DNA from: Ectocarpus siliculosus
Lineage: Eukaryota; Sar; Phaeophyceae; Ectocarpales; Ectocarpaceae
DNA length: 49,165 nt
Direction: 5' to 3'
NCBI GenBank assembly: GCA_000310025.1
Contig: FN649747.1
Coordinates: 50,587-99,751 of the forward strand
Each line of letters starts with the position of its first letter. Position 1 is the first letter of the stretch. The notes below the pieces were generated by a model. It was not told where the DNA came from. It searched no databases and saw nothing but the letters and a program-made list of their open reading frames with translations. Below, in pieces: positions 1-13,054 of the stretch. Made by a program: the position numbers and the translations under genes.

Positions 1-9
1 CTCTAAATT

Positions 10-23
10 GGGGGGGGGGGGGG
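10..23. repeat. Poly-G tract
   Basis: A run of about 13 G with a second run of 8 G at about 33-41. Similar G/C runs of 8-14 bases recur at about 6650, 16832, 22830, 25270, 26220, 42593, 42660 and 47366. They are frequent enough to be a property of this genome, and they are places where assembly length errors are likely. Confidence 0.8.
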
Positions 24-320
24 ACAATTCGTGGGGGGGGGACAATTCAGAGGGTATTACGGTATGCCTTCACACCTGCGTGGGTAGGGAAAGGCCAGAG
101 AAACGGGCACCTAGCCGGGCGTTCCACCCACAACTTCGTGGCGGTGTGCGTGCCATGTGTCCTGCGCCCTGGGATATTAAAAACAAGGCACAGACCTCCC
201 CCCTTGCCGCCTCCCCCGATATCCCGTCCTCTGGTTTATGTGCCTCTCACACGTGCAGGCAGTGTTGGATAACGTATGGTCGAGGGGCAATAATATCAAA
301 CACAGGCATGCACACGTTAC

Positions 321-961
321 CTCGAGAGTTTCCAGGCGCATCGTGGGTATGCCGAACCTCAAGGATGCGCCCTCCCGCACTCGGAAGTGGAGGTCCTCGA
401 AGCGAAGGTCAGGAATCTTGGAAATGAAGAACGCTCTCTGGTTGACCTCGATTGTCTGCGTTTGTGTGTATGGAGTGGGGAGCAAATGGACGGAACGGGC
501 AGGGGGGCATAGCGTCAAATACGATATGGATCGAGAGAGGGGCGAATGTTTGGGTAGGTCCCGTGCGTTGATGGTGTTGTCGTTGTTGTCGTTGTTGGTG
601 GTGGTGTTGTTGCTGATTTGTTGGTGGTGGAAGAGGTCGTGGTGATGTTGTTTTTCCGTTTCGAGTTTAGTTGACTTCCAAATTTAAGCAAACACGACTA
701 ACCCAGGGGCATTCTAGCAGTGTTGTCCAATCCTGACATGATGTCCAAATTTCTTCAGTAATTTATTCGATTTCTTTGGCGGTGGATATAACCAAGAGTG
801 CATCGGCCGAATCACCCCTTCGCTACCCAACACCCCCGTTAAGTACTGCTCTACGTGTCCATGAACGCGTGTGTTGAACACATGGGCCGTGGAAAGGTGC
901 TGCCACCAACACGCAAGAGAGACATGAAACAACGAAAAGAGAGCCAGAAAAAGTGAGCAAG

Positions 962-1003
<42 letters not shown>

Positions 1004-4000
1004 GTAGCATGAGCTTCTTTGAAAACAAAACCCAACACTACCGGGGTACTCACTCTCGTCTCCTCACAGATCACGTGATCTCGGACAACGACGATGCCGT
1101 ACACGGGAGTCCGGCTTGCTTGCAGCTGGTCGCACGTGTACAAAGCCGAGGCACGGGTGTTTTGGATATCGTCAATGGGCAGAAGGCCCTGGTTTGTGGC
1201 AGCCATGGTGTCACCCCCTGTGGTAGAGGGCGAAGGCATGTCGGAGGGTTGGGGAGAGCTGTTTAGGGTGTCGATATGGTTGTTTATGTGGGGCTGCTGC
1301 TGCTGCTGCTGCTGCTGCGACGGGTTGGGGTTGGAGTCGTCTAGCCCCACGGTAGAAGAGGAAGATGTGGTGGGTACGCTAGGCGGGTCGTCGTCTTGGT
1401 GTTGTTGGTGCTGCTGGTGCTGCTGGTGCTGGCGCTGCTGGTGCTGCTTGTGCTGGGGCTGGTGCTGGGGCTGGTGGTGGTGCTGATACCGGTGCTGCTC
1501 AGACGATAGGTTTGTGTTGTCTTTGGTGCCAGAATCCGAGTGGCCACCGGAGTCGGCGTTGTCCCGGGCCCCGTTGTTTGAAGATTGCTCGGTGGAAGAG
1601 CGGGGCTCCTTCTGCTGCAGCTCGGAACCAACCTCGTCGACGAATGGCGGGCTGGCGGATGAGTGGTGGTCGACGTTGTCATTCCCGCTGGCGTCGGCGT
1701 CGGGGGGTCCGGCAACAACGATGACGGAGGTCTCGCTGAAGTGGAGAGACGAGCCGTCAAGTGTTGTGACATTTGCATCGGGGGAGGTGCGGAGCATCCA
1801 GTGCGGATCGTCCTATTGTGTACGTTGAAACGTGGCCGACGGCGGACGGGCCAGGGGGGAAAGGGGCAGAGGCGGTGAGACAGACGAGATGTAGGCAAGG
1901 CCATTTTGCGATAAACACGGCGTCCTTGGAAGGTTTCGTCGTTTGGTTATTTATGTAGAGTGTTAGCTTGCCGAACATAAAGGTGATGTGAGCTACTCAT
2001 GAATAACCCGAGAGTCCGGGGAGTCGCGTGTCAAGGTGTGCGTCGAAACTGATTGGATTGGTGTTGGAGCTGTTTAAGGGCAATCAGTTCGACCCAATAG
2101 AGTGTCAGTAGCGCTTGATTGAGTGTGTGGGATCCAAAGATCGGCATGTATCGTACAGTTGAAAGAAACACTTCTGGCACACGCACGACCTTACGTGTAG
2201 AAAAATGGCTAGCCAAGTACGTCCTGACCACGAGGTAATATCAATGTATCAACAGAACAGCACTACCACCACCACCAACAGCGACAACAACAAAAGCAAC
2301 GCAGCCAATAGGAGCCCACCGGTCTCGTGTTTCCCAGGTCGCGGGAGTTGTGCAGGTGGGCGTTGAAGCTCAGGTTGCCGTTGACATCAAATATGTGGGT
2401 CTTGTCTCCCTAAGGAAGAACACACAGCCGTCGTGAGGGGATGTTGGACAAAGACAAAGTATAGGGGCGTGGAGAAAATGGAATGGGCAAGGGAGGCAGG
2501 GATGCGGGAGGGGGAGTAAGGCTTCGCACGCACGCAAGAACGACCTCTCCGAATGGATGGACTTCGCTAGTGACGAGAAGCAGCACATCTACCTCCGACG
2601 AAAGTGGATAACAAAGTACCAGCGCTGGGGTCATTGGCAATTTGACCAGGTGTTTTCATCCGCAAAACATCCGGGGGAAATTGTCCCAGCTGGATATCAA
2701 CAACATTGGTGAAAAACCGGAAGGGGAAAATCAAGCACTAAAGATAAAAGCCACGACAGGGGCTGAGGCTCGATATCTGATCTCTAGATGCCGTAACCCA
2801 GCTTTCAAGGAGAAGAGGACACCAGACGCAAGCAAAACATTCAAAGGCTACCTGGTCCCGCTCAAAAGTGCACCCCGGGGCGCGGAAGTGCATGCGTGTT
2901 CCCTTCCGGACCTCGAACTTGACATTCTTGGTGTGCATCATTTCCTTGGCGATGAAGACGGCATTCTTTCCTCCCTCTGCGATCTCGATCACCTGCTCCG
3001 TTTTAGTATTTTTTGTTGGTGACGATACATACCTGGGTTGGAGATTATTCCCACCGTTAATTATCAGTCTATAATGGCCAGACGTCAGTCCGGACAATGT
3101 TATTACGTGGTAGGCCGCTGTTGTTGTCCGTCACATCTCTGCCCAGTGCCTTCTACTATCAGTACGGGTGAAAAGCGCGAAACACATTTGTACTAAATAA
3201 AATGGAAAAAATATATAGATATAAGATATAAGTACGGAAGGGACTATAGTATTACTTCGAATGATCTATTGGGATAAGTAACGCGAGCGGATAACACTGG
3301 CGAAAAATGTATCGCAAGCGACATGTCGGACAAAAGAAATACTAATATACTGTAGATTCCGCATCTCTCCCGTTCGAAGAAAAGGCTTTCGTTCTGATCA
3401 ATGGTTGGAGATATCATTTGAACGCTCCTGGCGGCGTGGCCACCAGCTAACCGCTTGCATCGGTTGGAGTAGTCTTGCTGACCTCGCTGCATGCTCGTAG
3501 TCTTACCACACGTTTACTGCTGCGTAGAGCTTTCGCGTATTCAGGAACCTGCACTCCTACATGTTTATTGGCTGCTTGACTCTCTATTGGTTGCACGGAA
3601 TGGTCTAATGTGGTGTTTTCCACTTTTCGGCAACTGGGTTGCATGTCCAAGGTCCTTAGAATGCAATGGTAACAAACACTCTATCCCCGCAGGAAGACAT
3701 ACACACAACGAAAACACGCAGAACGATAACGTAGGAAGACATGCACACAGCGATAACACACAGAACGACAGTGTATACATCACCATGTACCTTTGGACCG
3801 ACGACGACCCGCTTGATAGACAGGAGGCTACAGCCAAGTATTTGATACCCCGCAACGGAAGCATCTTGGTAACGCCGCAAGACCTGAACACAACAGTACC
3901 TAGAAAATCCAAACCGGACACACACGGACACACCTTCGGCGACGGGCATACGATTGCGGCCATGAAGGTTACGAAGCCTTGGACAGGGGTCCGCTCGTTC

Positions 4001-4212
4001 GGGAGGTCTGCGCACGAGTTCACGTACGTGATGTAGTTCATGTCGGTCTCACCAAGCTGGCGTTCCCCTCCCTGCTGGGCAGCGGCAGGAGAGGTGACCA
4101 GCAGAATGGCTAGAAGAAGGCACAGAAGATCCTTGGTGAGGGTGAAGAGGGTAAGGGGCTGGTTTCGAGAGCGACATCCTTGCTGAGAAGGGGTGATGAC
4201 CATGGTCACCAT
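321..4212 (-). CDS. Putative secreted beta-helix-like protein, 3' end off the window
   Basis: Five exons read from high to low coordinates: 4212-3952, 2992-2852, 2409-2320, 1812-1054 and 455-321, 462 codons so far. Every junction is phase 0 with GT-AG ends. Exon 1 starts MVTMVITPSQQ and has a hydrophobic core (LLCLLLAILLV) followed by SPAAAQQ, a good signal peptide and cleavage site, then a VNSCADL motif. Later exons carry short turn-and-strand units such as FEVRKGTRMHF, IFDVNGNLSF, TTLDGSSLHFSETSVIVV and FRVREGASLRFGIP. This pattern fits the secreted right-handed beta-helix proteins common in brown algae; that assignment is inference. Exon 4 has a Gln/His-rich linker and a Q8 run (CTG repeat on the plus strand, about 1291-1318). 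The exon 1 donor is the least certain: 3952 fits the phase, whereas a stronger-looking GTGAGA at 4052 does not. More exons are expected to the left of position 1. Confidence 0.6.
966..1002. repeat. (GA)n microsatellite in intron
   Basis: About 18 GA units, lying some 50 bp past the exon 4 donor of the secreted-protein gene. On the sense strand it is a TC tract. It produces a spurious Ser-Leu-Ser-Leu reading on the minus strand. Confidence 0.9.
2541..2724 (+). other. Candidate antisense exon or small ORF in an intron
   Basis: This open stretch sits on the plus strand inside the second intron of the minus-strand secreted-protein gene. It reads NDLSEWMDFASDEKQ..., then KYQRWGHWQFDQ, and runs to a stop at 2722-2724. 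Codon choice looks coding: Trp and aromatic rich, C/G third positions. It could end earlier at a donor-like CCAG/GTGTTT at 2649, and the preceding CGCAAG at about 2540 could be an acceptor. The complementary minus reading is also open but has no good acceptor. Product unknown; it may be a fragment of a retroposed or nested gene. Confidence 0.3.
3689..3774. repeat. Imperfect 43-bp tandem duplication
   Basis: Two adjacent copies of a unit beginning AGGAAGACAT and ending near CAGAACGA(T/C), in the first intron of the secreted-protein gene. Confidence 0.75.
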
Positions 4213-5452
4213 GGCGCCGTGTTGTTGCTCTTCTACCTCTATCTGTTCTCCGTGAGAAAGGCAAAAGAGGTGTGCGCCACTTGGGAAAGAGTGCAAGGCA
4301 ACGGGGTAAAAAAACGGGAAGAGCCAGATCCACAGCATCAAATAATTTGTTGCCCTGAGCAGGACCGCGGTGGTCCCCACACAAACAAACTCGTTATTCA
4401 AGGCTCATGAACTCTCCGCTCAGACAGCGATAGAACAAACGGAGCGAAGGTTGAAGAATTCGCGACCTCTTCTGCTCCTGCCATTCCTGCCTACTGCTGC
4501 CCCAGCGCTCCGGCTTCGACAACGATATCCAATTGATCTTTCACTTCAAGCCACTCGTTTTCGCACCACGGAATGTTCTGTTGTGCCGCACGGCAGCTGG
4601 AAGGCTCAACGGTTCGACGGGTAATTGCTGTGATAAACTTTTCTTTTCGTTTTATGGTACGCGCGAGCAAGATATACATTAATTGTCCGACCGTTGGTCG
4701 GTGACTTGGTACACAACGGGGAGCGGCAACACGTGGCATACCAACATGTCTGTCTGTTGTTGTTGTTGACATCAGAATCAATAAATATATGGTTTCGGAA
4801 AACCGAGATGGAACTGGTACAAATCGACAAACGATTTCGATAAATCGATCTGGGTACCTCTGGAATGCTACATTAGGGTGCCAACCCAGTCGTAGGCGCA
4901 TTCGTACGGCGACGTATTGTAAGCAACGTGAGAGCCAAGTAGTTGAATAGCCGAGTGAAAATCGCTCTTTGTTGTAGGGTCAATATCCAATGATAGAATG
5001 GGATTGATTGCCTCAAATGAAAGCACGTGGTTGAACCTATTACCCACAGGGGAAATATTGCTTATGTATGATGCTCGGGGAACTGTTGAGAAATTCAATT
5101 TGGATATCACACAGCACTCTGAATTCATTGCTTATCTATCAGGAACTCTTATTGTCGGAAGTGATGACTTTGCTGTGTTTTAGTATCAAATTAATCATAA
5201 GGATCAGAAAACTGGGACAGTGTCGCGCTTGGAACACTTCAAGCTCACGTGTTTTCACTTCTTCTTCTCTGGAGTGTACAGTTGTTTCGTGAGAATTGCA
5301 CAGTGACGAAGATGTTTAGAAGACCACACACTCATGCTTATCAGATTTCGCAGAACGAACACTGTGGTTCCACGCCGCCAGCATCTGTACACAGAGCCTC
5401 ACAAGTCAGCAGTAGTACACCTCTTCTCTCCATCGAAATCTTGCACACGCAG

Positions 5453-5752
5453 TCAACCTGGGATCCCGATCGGGTGCATGCAAGTGGACTGCGGTTGCAC
5501 CATGTTGCTTTGGTCGCCATGCTCGGGATTGGAAACCGCCTGCCACTCAAGCTCGGGCAGTGTGCCCTCCTGTATAATGACACGGTCGACAGTGTACCTA
5601 ATCGGACACTGGAGCCATACAGGCAACCCAAGCACGTTACGAGCAGTATGTAGCGTTCCTATCGCAGATGTGAAATACTCGCTCGATTCCTTAACAAGTA
5701 AATCGTTCAGCCACCGTTCGCAAAAGGTGTGAAAGACTAGCACGCCAGTCAC
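5453..5752 (-). CDS. Hypothetical ORF, unrecognised
   Basis: A 99-codon frame starting MTGVLVFHTFCERWLNDLL. Its composition is more protein-like than neighbouring frames (balanced charged and aromatic residues, RYTVDRVIIQEGTLPELEW in the middle), but I see no known domain. The frame has a possible donor (ATTAG/GTACAC) in the middle, so it might be an exon rather than a complete gene. It may equally be chance. Confidence 0.2.
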   Translation of the reverse strand: MTGVLVFHTFCERWLNDLLVKESSEYFTSAIGTLHTARNVLGLPVWLQCPIRYTVDRVIIQEGTLPELEWQAVSNPEHGDQSNMVQPQSTCMHPIGIPG

Positions 5753-8137
5753 CCCATGACACCCACAGCTGCACGAAGTGCATGACAGGGGATCAACAAG
5801 TGAACGATTAGTCGAGGACCGAATCCAGTTCGAACCAGGCGAACAAATATCACCATGGTAAAGGTAGCAGACAATATTCTCGGCGTAGATTTACATGTAC
5901 TTCGAAAATGTATTTAGTTCAAGACAGCAGGAACCGGTACGGTCACACGGAATTGTCGTTGTCTTCACATCAAAAACCAGCCTATGTCAGTACGGCACCG
6001 TCTGGTCTTTTTACCGTTGCAGCTGTGACGTGGGGCGCGTTAACCTGTCCCAGGCCGACCGACGAAGGTAGTCCACATGCGTCAAATGATCAAGGGAATA
6101 TTGTATACAGTTACTCGTCAAAAATACGGCGCAACATTTCACAATACAAACAGAAGTAAGATACGGAAAACGGGCCCACCCAGAAAGCAGTCCGGCGAGG
6201 CCGGTGACGCGTTCGGTAAAGGCGAGGCAATTCACGAAGAAGTAACGAGAGCCCATCTTTCCTGCTCGGAACGCGATGCCAATCAACATATACCAACATA
6301 AGCATGTAAGATCCTCTTTCAAACAAAATGAAACGGCATGGACCCATCCTTGTACCCCGAACACAAAGGCCGGGGTGTAGTCACCACCACCGGGGCTACG
6401 GTATATCCACACGAAATATTTGTGGGCGGAGGCTCACGATCACGCCCCAGGTGGCACCTGCATGCCCCACTTCAACTGGAACAAACCAGACAGTCACTGT
6501 CCCCCCAACCCGTAGAGCTATTGCGCAAGGAAAATCCCTTGCAGGCTCTCGCAGGCGAGGCTCACTCCCGCCGCGCGTAGACACGCGTGACCATCAGATC
6601 CAATAAACGAGAGAAAACATCATCACACCGTGAAGGGGGCAAAGAGACGGGGGGGGGGGTAGTGATGAAAGCATCAAGAGGAAACGTATCGATGGCATCC
6701 TTGTCACCGCCACTGACTTCAGTCCACCGCAGCACACATCTTCTGCGACCTCCGTACTCCTTTCCTCAGCTAGCTGCAGTCGTGTCCTCGAATTGGGTCT
6801 TCTCCGCTTGTTTCCCTGTCCCTCGCTGCCTGCGAGTGCAGTCCACTATTTGTTGAAACTCGCACAAAGCCGGCTGATATAAAAAAAAAAAATGGTGGAA
6901 TCACGAATTAATGCAGCAACGGTATACAGAAACTGTTCATCTATTCATTCCTTCGTACGAAACGCTGGTCTGTGCCTGTCAGCAACGTTGCCGTGTTTGT
7001 GCCCTTGGCATCAGGGTGGCATAAACGGACCTCCTTTGCCGATGAGGTCAGGAGTGAGCATGTAGTGCACAATCATGCAGCAAGAGCCCACAACGATTGC
7101 TATTTAGGGCCCAGCGCTACTGTGTATCACACCGCACCACATCTCACCATCACCAACACACCCCAATATTACCACCACCCAGGTGCCACAAGCAGATAGC
7201 CAAGGATAAACCGTGTTCCAGGGAGCATTGGCATTCCAGGTGAACGATGAGTTAATGTTGGGGGTGGACGACTTGTAGAAAAACAGACAGCCTGTAGTAT
7301 TTTTTATTTTCTTACTATGACACAATAAATCCATCTCTATCTACAGAAAAAAGTCTAAGATAGATTAACAACGAATCCATAGCTTCAGCGAAGGGCTATC
7401 TGTGTGTCTACGATTTCCCGAACAGCACACAGCATTTCTGTTTTTCCACACTGCGCTTCCTCGATTCCCTGCGTTGTCGACTGCTGTAGTGTCGATACGC
7501 CCTCCCTCGTCTCTGCGATCCACCCTTTCCAACAATGGAAGCGCCCACAGTACCTGCTCTCCAGATACCGTACTCACTGCCTGCTCTACAGAGGAGGCAT
7601 GCAATGCAGCCGCCGCTTGGACGAACCGCTGGTTTCACCTGTCAGAGGTGCTTTCGCAGCATATGCTTACAATGTACGTACGTAGTACCACCTCCGCGGC
7701 GGGCTCGCTCTCTTCGTCCTGCTCGCTTCTCTCCTCAGCCTGCGTATCCCCACTCAACCCGCCAGGTGCCTGCTCCCTTCCTTAGCCGCGGTCTCACCGA
7801 ACCTAAATGCATACGGAGGTCTGGGGTACCGTTCCACTTCCTTGCCACGTGTCTTGTGAACAGACCAGACGACCAGACCTCCGTCGCTGGCGGGCTGGAC
7901 TGTCGAAAAAGTTGTACGCCTGCTGGCGGAAAAAGGGGACAGAAACACGGCTTCCCCGCGGAAAATATTTTTTTCGTATTTTTTTCGAGACGAAAAATGC
8001 TTGTCTACATGTAATGAGCCTACAGTACAGCAACACTGGATGAGTTGATACAAGGAGAGAAGGAGAGAAGAGAAGAGGTTCCCATCAGATCGATGTGGTT
8101 TTTAGAGGGTGTTCGTGGGGGGAAGGCATCACGTGGT

Positions 8138-8153
8138 ACATGTACGTACATGT
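8138..8153. repeat. Perfect 16-bp palindrome
   Basis: ACATGTACGTACATGT is its own reverse complement. It lies in unannotated spacer with no coding context. Confidence 0.85.
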
Positions 8154-11100
8154 GCAGTAGATTTTTCTGCCTCTCTGAAGTGTACTTCGATGTACTGTCA
8201 TAACCTCAAGTTTTGGCCGAGGCGCGGTTCTCCACGCACGGCGGGGTAGCAGTTGCTAGGAATAGGCCGCTGCATATTCTGTAGTCTACATCATACGTAG
8301 CTTTAGTGTGGTTCTTAACCAGGCTCACACATGTTGTAACAAGTTATTATGTTTCGATATGATGCTGAGCATGAAGTTCCATTCTGCCGAGAGTCTCAAG
8401 TGCGGGCACGACATACTGCTGCATCAACATTGAAACTGCACTACAGCGCGTACCTGACAGCAGTCCCTTTTTTTGTTTGATTGGACGGACGACGCCAAGA
8501 CCGAGACCGTTCCAGACGTGCTCGAGCCCAGCTCGAGTCCAGCTGTGACTTGCAATACATCAGAAAGTGGGAGCAGGGTGCAGATCATCTGCTGGACGGC
8601 TGACGAAGGCATGCAAATCAACCCACACTAATTTATGCACATGTAGCACCTAGCCAGCTGTTTCGTGCCCCTTTACAGACAGTAAATAAATCACAGACCA
8701 AAATAATTTGTGAAATATCCCCGGTGATTGGTAGACTTTACACTGGCAACGGAGCCCCCAATGCCTCACGTGGGTCTCGGATTGGCATGCCATGGGTACG
8801 ATGAATGATTGCGTCAGATGTTCGTGCGATAGCTTCCATAGCGATGGTTGCCCGACGTGCAGCAACCAACAAACACAAAGCATGCGGCCTGCGGCCGCGG
8901 CTCAACTCCCTAGACTAAAGCGCTGGCACTACTATACTGCTGTCCGTTTGAATTCCTATTAAACTTCTGGTTCTCTCACCTTGTTTCTCTTGGCCTCTCA
9001 AGTGTTAAAGAATGAAAGGAAGCTGCACTCACAGCAGGACAGAGTCAACCGACTGGTTCCTCCTCGTACCACGGCCTTCCTCGTCATCGCCACTACCAGC
9101 GACCCGCTCCTGTCTCGCCGATACCAAACGGGAAGAGGGGGATACGCGGACAGCCCTCCTTGGGAGGGACCCCTATTCAGCTTACTGCTCGTGTGGTGTG
9201 GACCCCATGCGGCGGCGTTTTGGAGCAGGCTCAAGGAGCGAAGTCATGTTCGTTTCTGCTTGGTACATAGATTTCCTCCATGGAAATACTGCACATCGTT
9301 TGCCCACCATCACCGACCGGTGCAAGAGTCGAGTGAGCACCAACCGCGGGGGAAGGGGGTTTGTTCGGGCTGTAGCCGCATTGCGTCGAGTAATGATATG
9401 TTTGCTCCCAAAATATTAATGACTTGCTTGTTTATTGCACGCTTTGGCTTGTATTTTCTGCCGAACCAACGATGAGGCACAACAAGAAGAGCGCAATGTG
9501 AACCTGTATGAGTCGTCTATTAGTCCGGGTCTGTCCCTCTGCCACCTGTCCGTAGAAAAATTGGCCACTTGGAGTGAGAGATAGGAGGAGTGAAAACAAG
9601 TCGGCAGGTGTTGTTTCGAAAACGGCTAATAATGTGCGCCTCATTCCTATTCCGAGCAGATGCGTCTTGACCTAGCCCCTTTAACGGCGGACTTGTACAG
9701 TAGATTAATTTGGCAGCAACTGGCTAATCGTGAGTGAAGATCGTTTCGTAGACTCTGCATAGAAGGGGCACGCGCTCGTGATTTCGTCGGTCTGAACTTG
9801 TTCAGCAAACCATTTGGTGCAAACGGAGTGAAGGAGGGCCGAGAGCGCACTCGGTGCAGAAAGTTCCGGCAAGCAGAAACATGTTCAGCACGATAAACTG
9901 CATACGATGAACGCCCAGCCCAGGTAGTCCAGCAGTATGGCACAACTACCTCGATGTTGATGGACGATACGTATCTACCTCGCTCAACCAAACGGGTTTT
10001 ACAATCGAATTTCACATGCCACGCGTTAACCAAGCAGGTACAGTAGGCGTTGGTGATAGGGCTCCATACACATGTGCGTGCCAGGATCGGCTTTCTATCT
10101 GTGGACATTCCACGCTTGGAAACTGTGCAGCACACGCACGCATGGCATTTCACATGTGTTAACGTGTGTTTGGTTGATTGTCCTGAGAAGCGATGGTTGT
10201 TGCGCCGGGCTGGTTGCGCATGCGTTGGAAGTGTGAAAATCCAGTCTCCGCGTCCAATCATAATCGATTTTGCATTTCAAATGCCTGCAATAGCTGGGAC
10301 ATGTTTGTGGGCGTGACGCCCCCGATTGACTTCATTAGCGAACCGTCGCCACACTCGCTGCACCATCTGAAAGGATGTACAACAAGTGATACAATACCAA
10401 GTCATCAAGGAACACCTCCTCCCCACTGTTACATGGCATAACGGGACTACCGTAGACCCTTCCCACAACTCCCCACCGCCTATCGTACGGCGAACAAACC
10501 ATGCTACCATAACGTTTAGAGTCTACATTTTTTTTAGGGTCGCTCTACAGGTCGCCTCCTGAACGAACCTGGTATCAGGACGAGTGTCCGTAATGCCATC
10601 CATGCCTTTCTCGACACTAGCCTCCTTTGGTCCACCGAAGCACACCACGCTGAACTTCAATTTCGCTCCGAGCACACTAAGCTTACTCCGAGCAAAATAG
10701 GTACGGGGAGAGGGGGAAACACTACAACGGTTGGCGCACTCAAGAACACAACTCGCGCGACGCAGTTTTTTCCGGTTGCTAAATTTGCCACCGCTAAAAA
10801 CTGCAAAACGTTGCAAGCACAACCGCAATGACCTCTTCCAAACAAAACGTGACATTTTAATGAGCGAAATAGTTTCCATTCCGTGGCCATGGTAACAACG
10901 CGCAAGCGGCCTACCACGCTCGCGACGCAAACCAGACAGTGAGCCTCTTACACTCACCGCGAGTCACTACACACAGACATTGATAAGTACCCCGTATATA
11001 TACGCACGGTGAACTCCGCCCTCCCCCACGGCCCCCCAACGTGAATTAGGCCAGAAATATTGTCGTTGGCGCCTGCCAACAGCTAATAGCATGCAAGTCA

Positions 11101-11983
11101 CAGCCAAAACCAAGACGACCGGTGCTTGCTCGTTGTTGGACAAGTGATGACAGGAAGACAGAAGCAACACTTGGTGGCGGACCTGACTGACATCACCCGC
11201 GGTGTTCTTCTTTCACTGCAATTGGTGGCGCAATAATAACGATACTAACGGCATGTACATTGAGCAAAAAAAAATGAATGGGAAGAGAATTACCATCCCA
11301 AAACAAACGACGATGGGCGATCTTCACCCCACGTACCACCCCAGACAAGCGAGCCCTCCAGCCTATCCTCGAATGATTTCTCCGCCGAGTGGAGGGAGTG
11401 CGTATTAGTTCAGAAGCCCTTGTCCTTGTATGTGTTGTCGTCGACTGTTGGTGTTGTTGCTGTCGTTGTTCGGCTCCCCGACCTGGTGACTATCGGGGAA
11501 CGTGTCGTCATCGAGAAAAACAACCCAAGCAAGAACAAGACGAACCATAGTCCAGAAAAGGCTGGGGCACTCGAAAGCCGGTGAAGAAGATCAAGGCCGC
11601 CTATACGTCGGAATATCTTCTTCACCGACTTTGGGTTCTCCAGCTTCTTCTTGACCCAGTCCCCCTTTTTCTTGTTCTGGTTTTCTCGATGACGATGCGT
11701 TCCCCTGCGGTTACTACCACCTGGGGAAGTAGCAATGCCGCAGACCAAAGAGGGCAAAGTTATAAAAATAAGCGTTGCTTCAAATGAATAAGGTGTTTCT
11801 TGGGGACAAAATCTGACCAATCAATAGACAAAAAAGAAACGCATTGAGGAAACAGAACAGCATATGCGAAATGTTATCATGTGCCGAACGTAAACCTAGA
11901 TCCCCCTATGGTCTCGCCCATCGCCCCTCACACCAGACTTCTTGAATGTTACTTCTGCCGCTTGGAACTCACTCACCACATGC

Positions 11984-13030
11984 CCGGCGTTGGGGATCTC
12001 GAGGATGACGTCGTCCCCCCAATACCTCGCCGGTGAGCTGGAGGTGGTGTTGTAGATGCCGCAGCTCGCCCTTGCAGCTGCTGGTGTCGTCGCCACCGCT
12101 GGGCGTGAAGATGGTGGTGTCCTGCCCGGTGTGAGTGGTCGTTTGCGCCTTCATGCCATCGGATTGGTCCGGTCCGGCTCGCTCCTCACTTATTGAATGG
12201 TTCAGGCGGACGAGGAGCTGAGCGTCAACCTCGGCGGGTGGCACGTGATGACCCTGGGAATCGACGGCAACCCTGCTGCACATTTCCACGAGACGACATG
12301 ATCGAGGGCGTCGACAAGGGTACAAAATCTCTGTGAACGATGTACTCGAGCAGGAGCAAAGGCGGGTGTGCCTGGTGCTGGATCCTGACGTTGTTGTGGA
12401 TGGGGTGCCGTCAAGGGTACGAACGTCTGTGAACATAGGTGCGTACTCGGGGGGGTGCGAAGCCGGGCAACACCTGTTACCTCGAGATTTTCCGGGCGCA
12501 TCGTGGGAATGCTGAACATCGTTCGACGCGATTTCCCGCACGTGGGAAGTGAACGCGAAGAGAGGGCATCTTGGATATGGCAGACACGTTCTTGCCCACC
12601 TCGATCGTCTGCGTTTTGGGAAATAGAGTCGTGAGCAACAGGAGAGGGGGTGGGTGTAGTGGCAAAGAGAAAGGGACACAGCTTGGTGCCGCGATGGCGC
12701 TGTTGTGGTTGTTGCTGTTGTCTTGGCGTTTCAAATATTGTTGACTTCCCGATCCTGTGCATCGAGGAATGACCATCCCAGGTGTATTATGACAGTATTG
12801 TCCAATCCTGGTATGAGGCGGTCGAAAAAGATGCCCGTTAATACAAAACACTCGATTTAATTGTTGCGGTGGACATGACCTAGAGCAACTTGGATCATTC
12901 AACCTGTCTCTAACGAAAACCACGCGTGCGTTCAACACATGGGCCACGATGACGTAGTCGCGGACAACGACGGTGCCGTGCACAGGGCTCCAAGTGGCTT
13001 GAAGTTGGTCGCACGAGTACTGGACCGAGG
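11984..13030 (-). pseudogene. Decayed partial copy of the secreted beta-helix-like gene
   Basis: This segment parallels about 240-1180 of the window in the same orientation. At 13025-12960 it matches the end of exon 4 (YSCDQLQATWSPVHGTVVV against YTCDQLQASRTPVYGIVVV). It then lacks about 150 bp, including the exon 4 donor and the GA tract, and resumes in intron-like sequence. At 12608-12481 it matches exon 5 (acceptor ACGCAG, donor GAG/GTAACA) but is 128 instead of 135 bp, so the frame is broken. A further piece at 12300-11984 has no counterpart in the first copy inside the window. It reads well across two frames joined at a G6 run near 12020 (LQLTGEVLG, then DDVILEIPNAGHV) and ends at a strong donor GTGAGT. 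Confidence 0.6.
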
Positions 13031-13054
13031 CAGGGAGGAGCAACATCCCGGCCT

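Larger units (their letters stand above)
4213..11983. other. Gene-poor stretch, no confident gene
   Basis: I recognise no conserved protein, tRNA or rRNA in this 7.8 kb. It is more AT-rich than the coding parts of the window. Reading frames on both strands are short and lack paired splice sites with coding-like codon use. The only frame I would keep as a candidate is at 5453-5752 on the minus strand. The 5' flank of the secreted-protein gene lies at the left end. Confidence 0.5.

Noticed and set aside
714-1028. Minus-strand frame rich in Ser-Leu
   Set aside because: Translation of the (GA)n tract and intron sequence.
9647-10261. 204-codon minus-strand frame in the spacer
   Set aside because: Composition is that of random sequence (Cys, Arg, His, Ser), with no domain or splice context.
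11410-11820. 136-codon minus-strand frame with two overlapping plus frames
   Set aside because: No recognisable domain; an inverted similarity between its halves (short Thr/Arg-rich motifs) suggests repeat DNA, not a gene.
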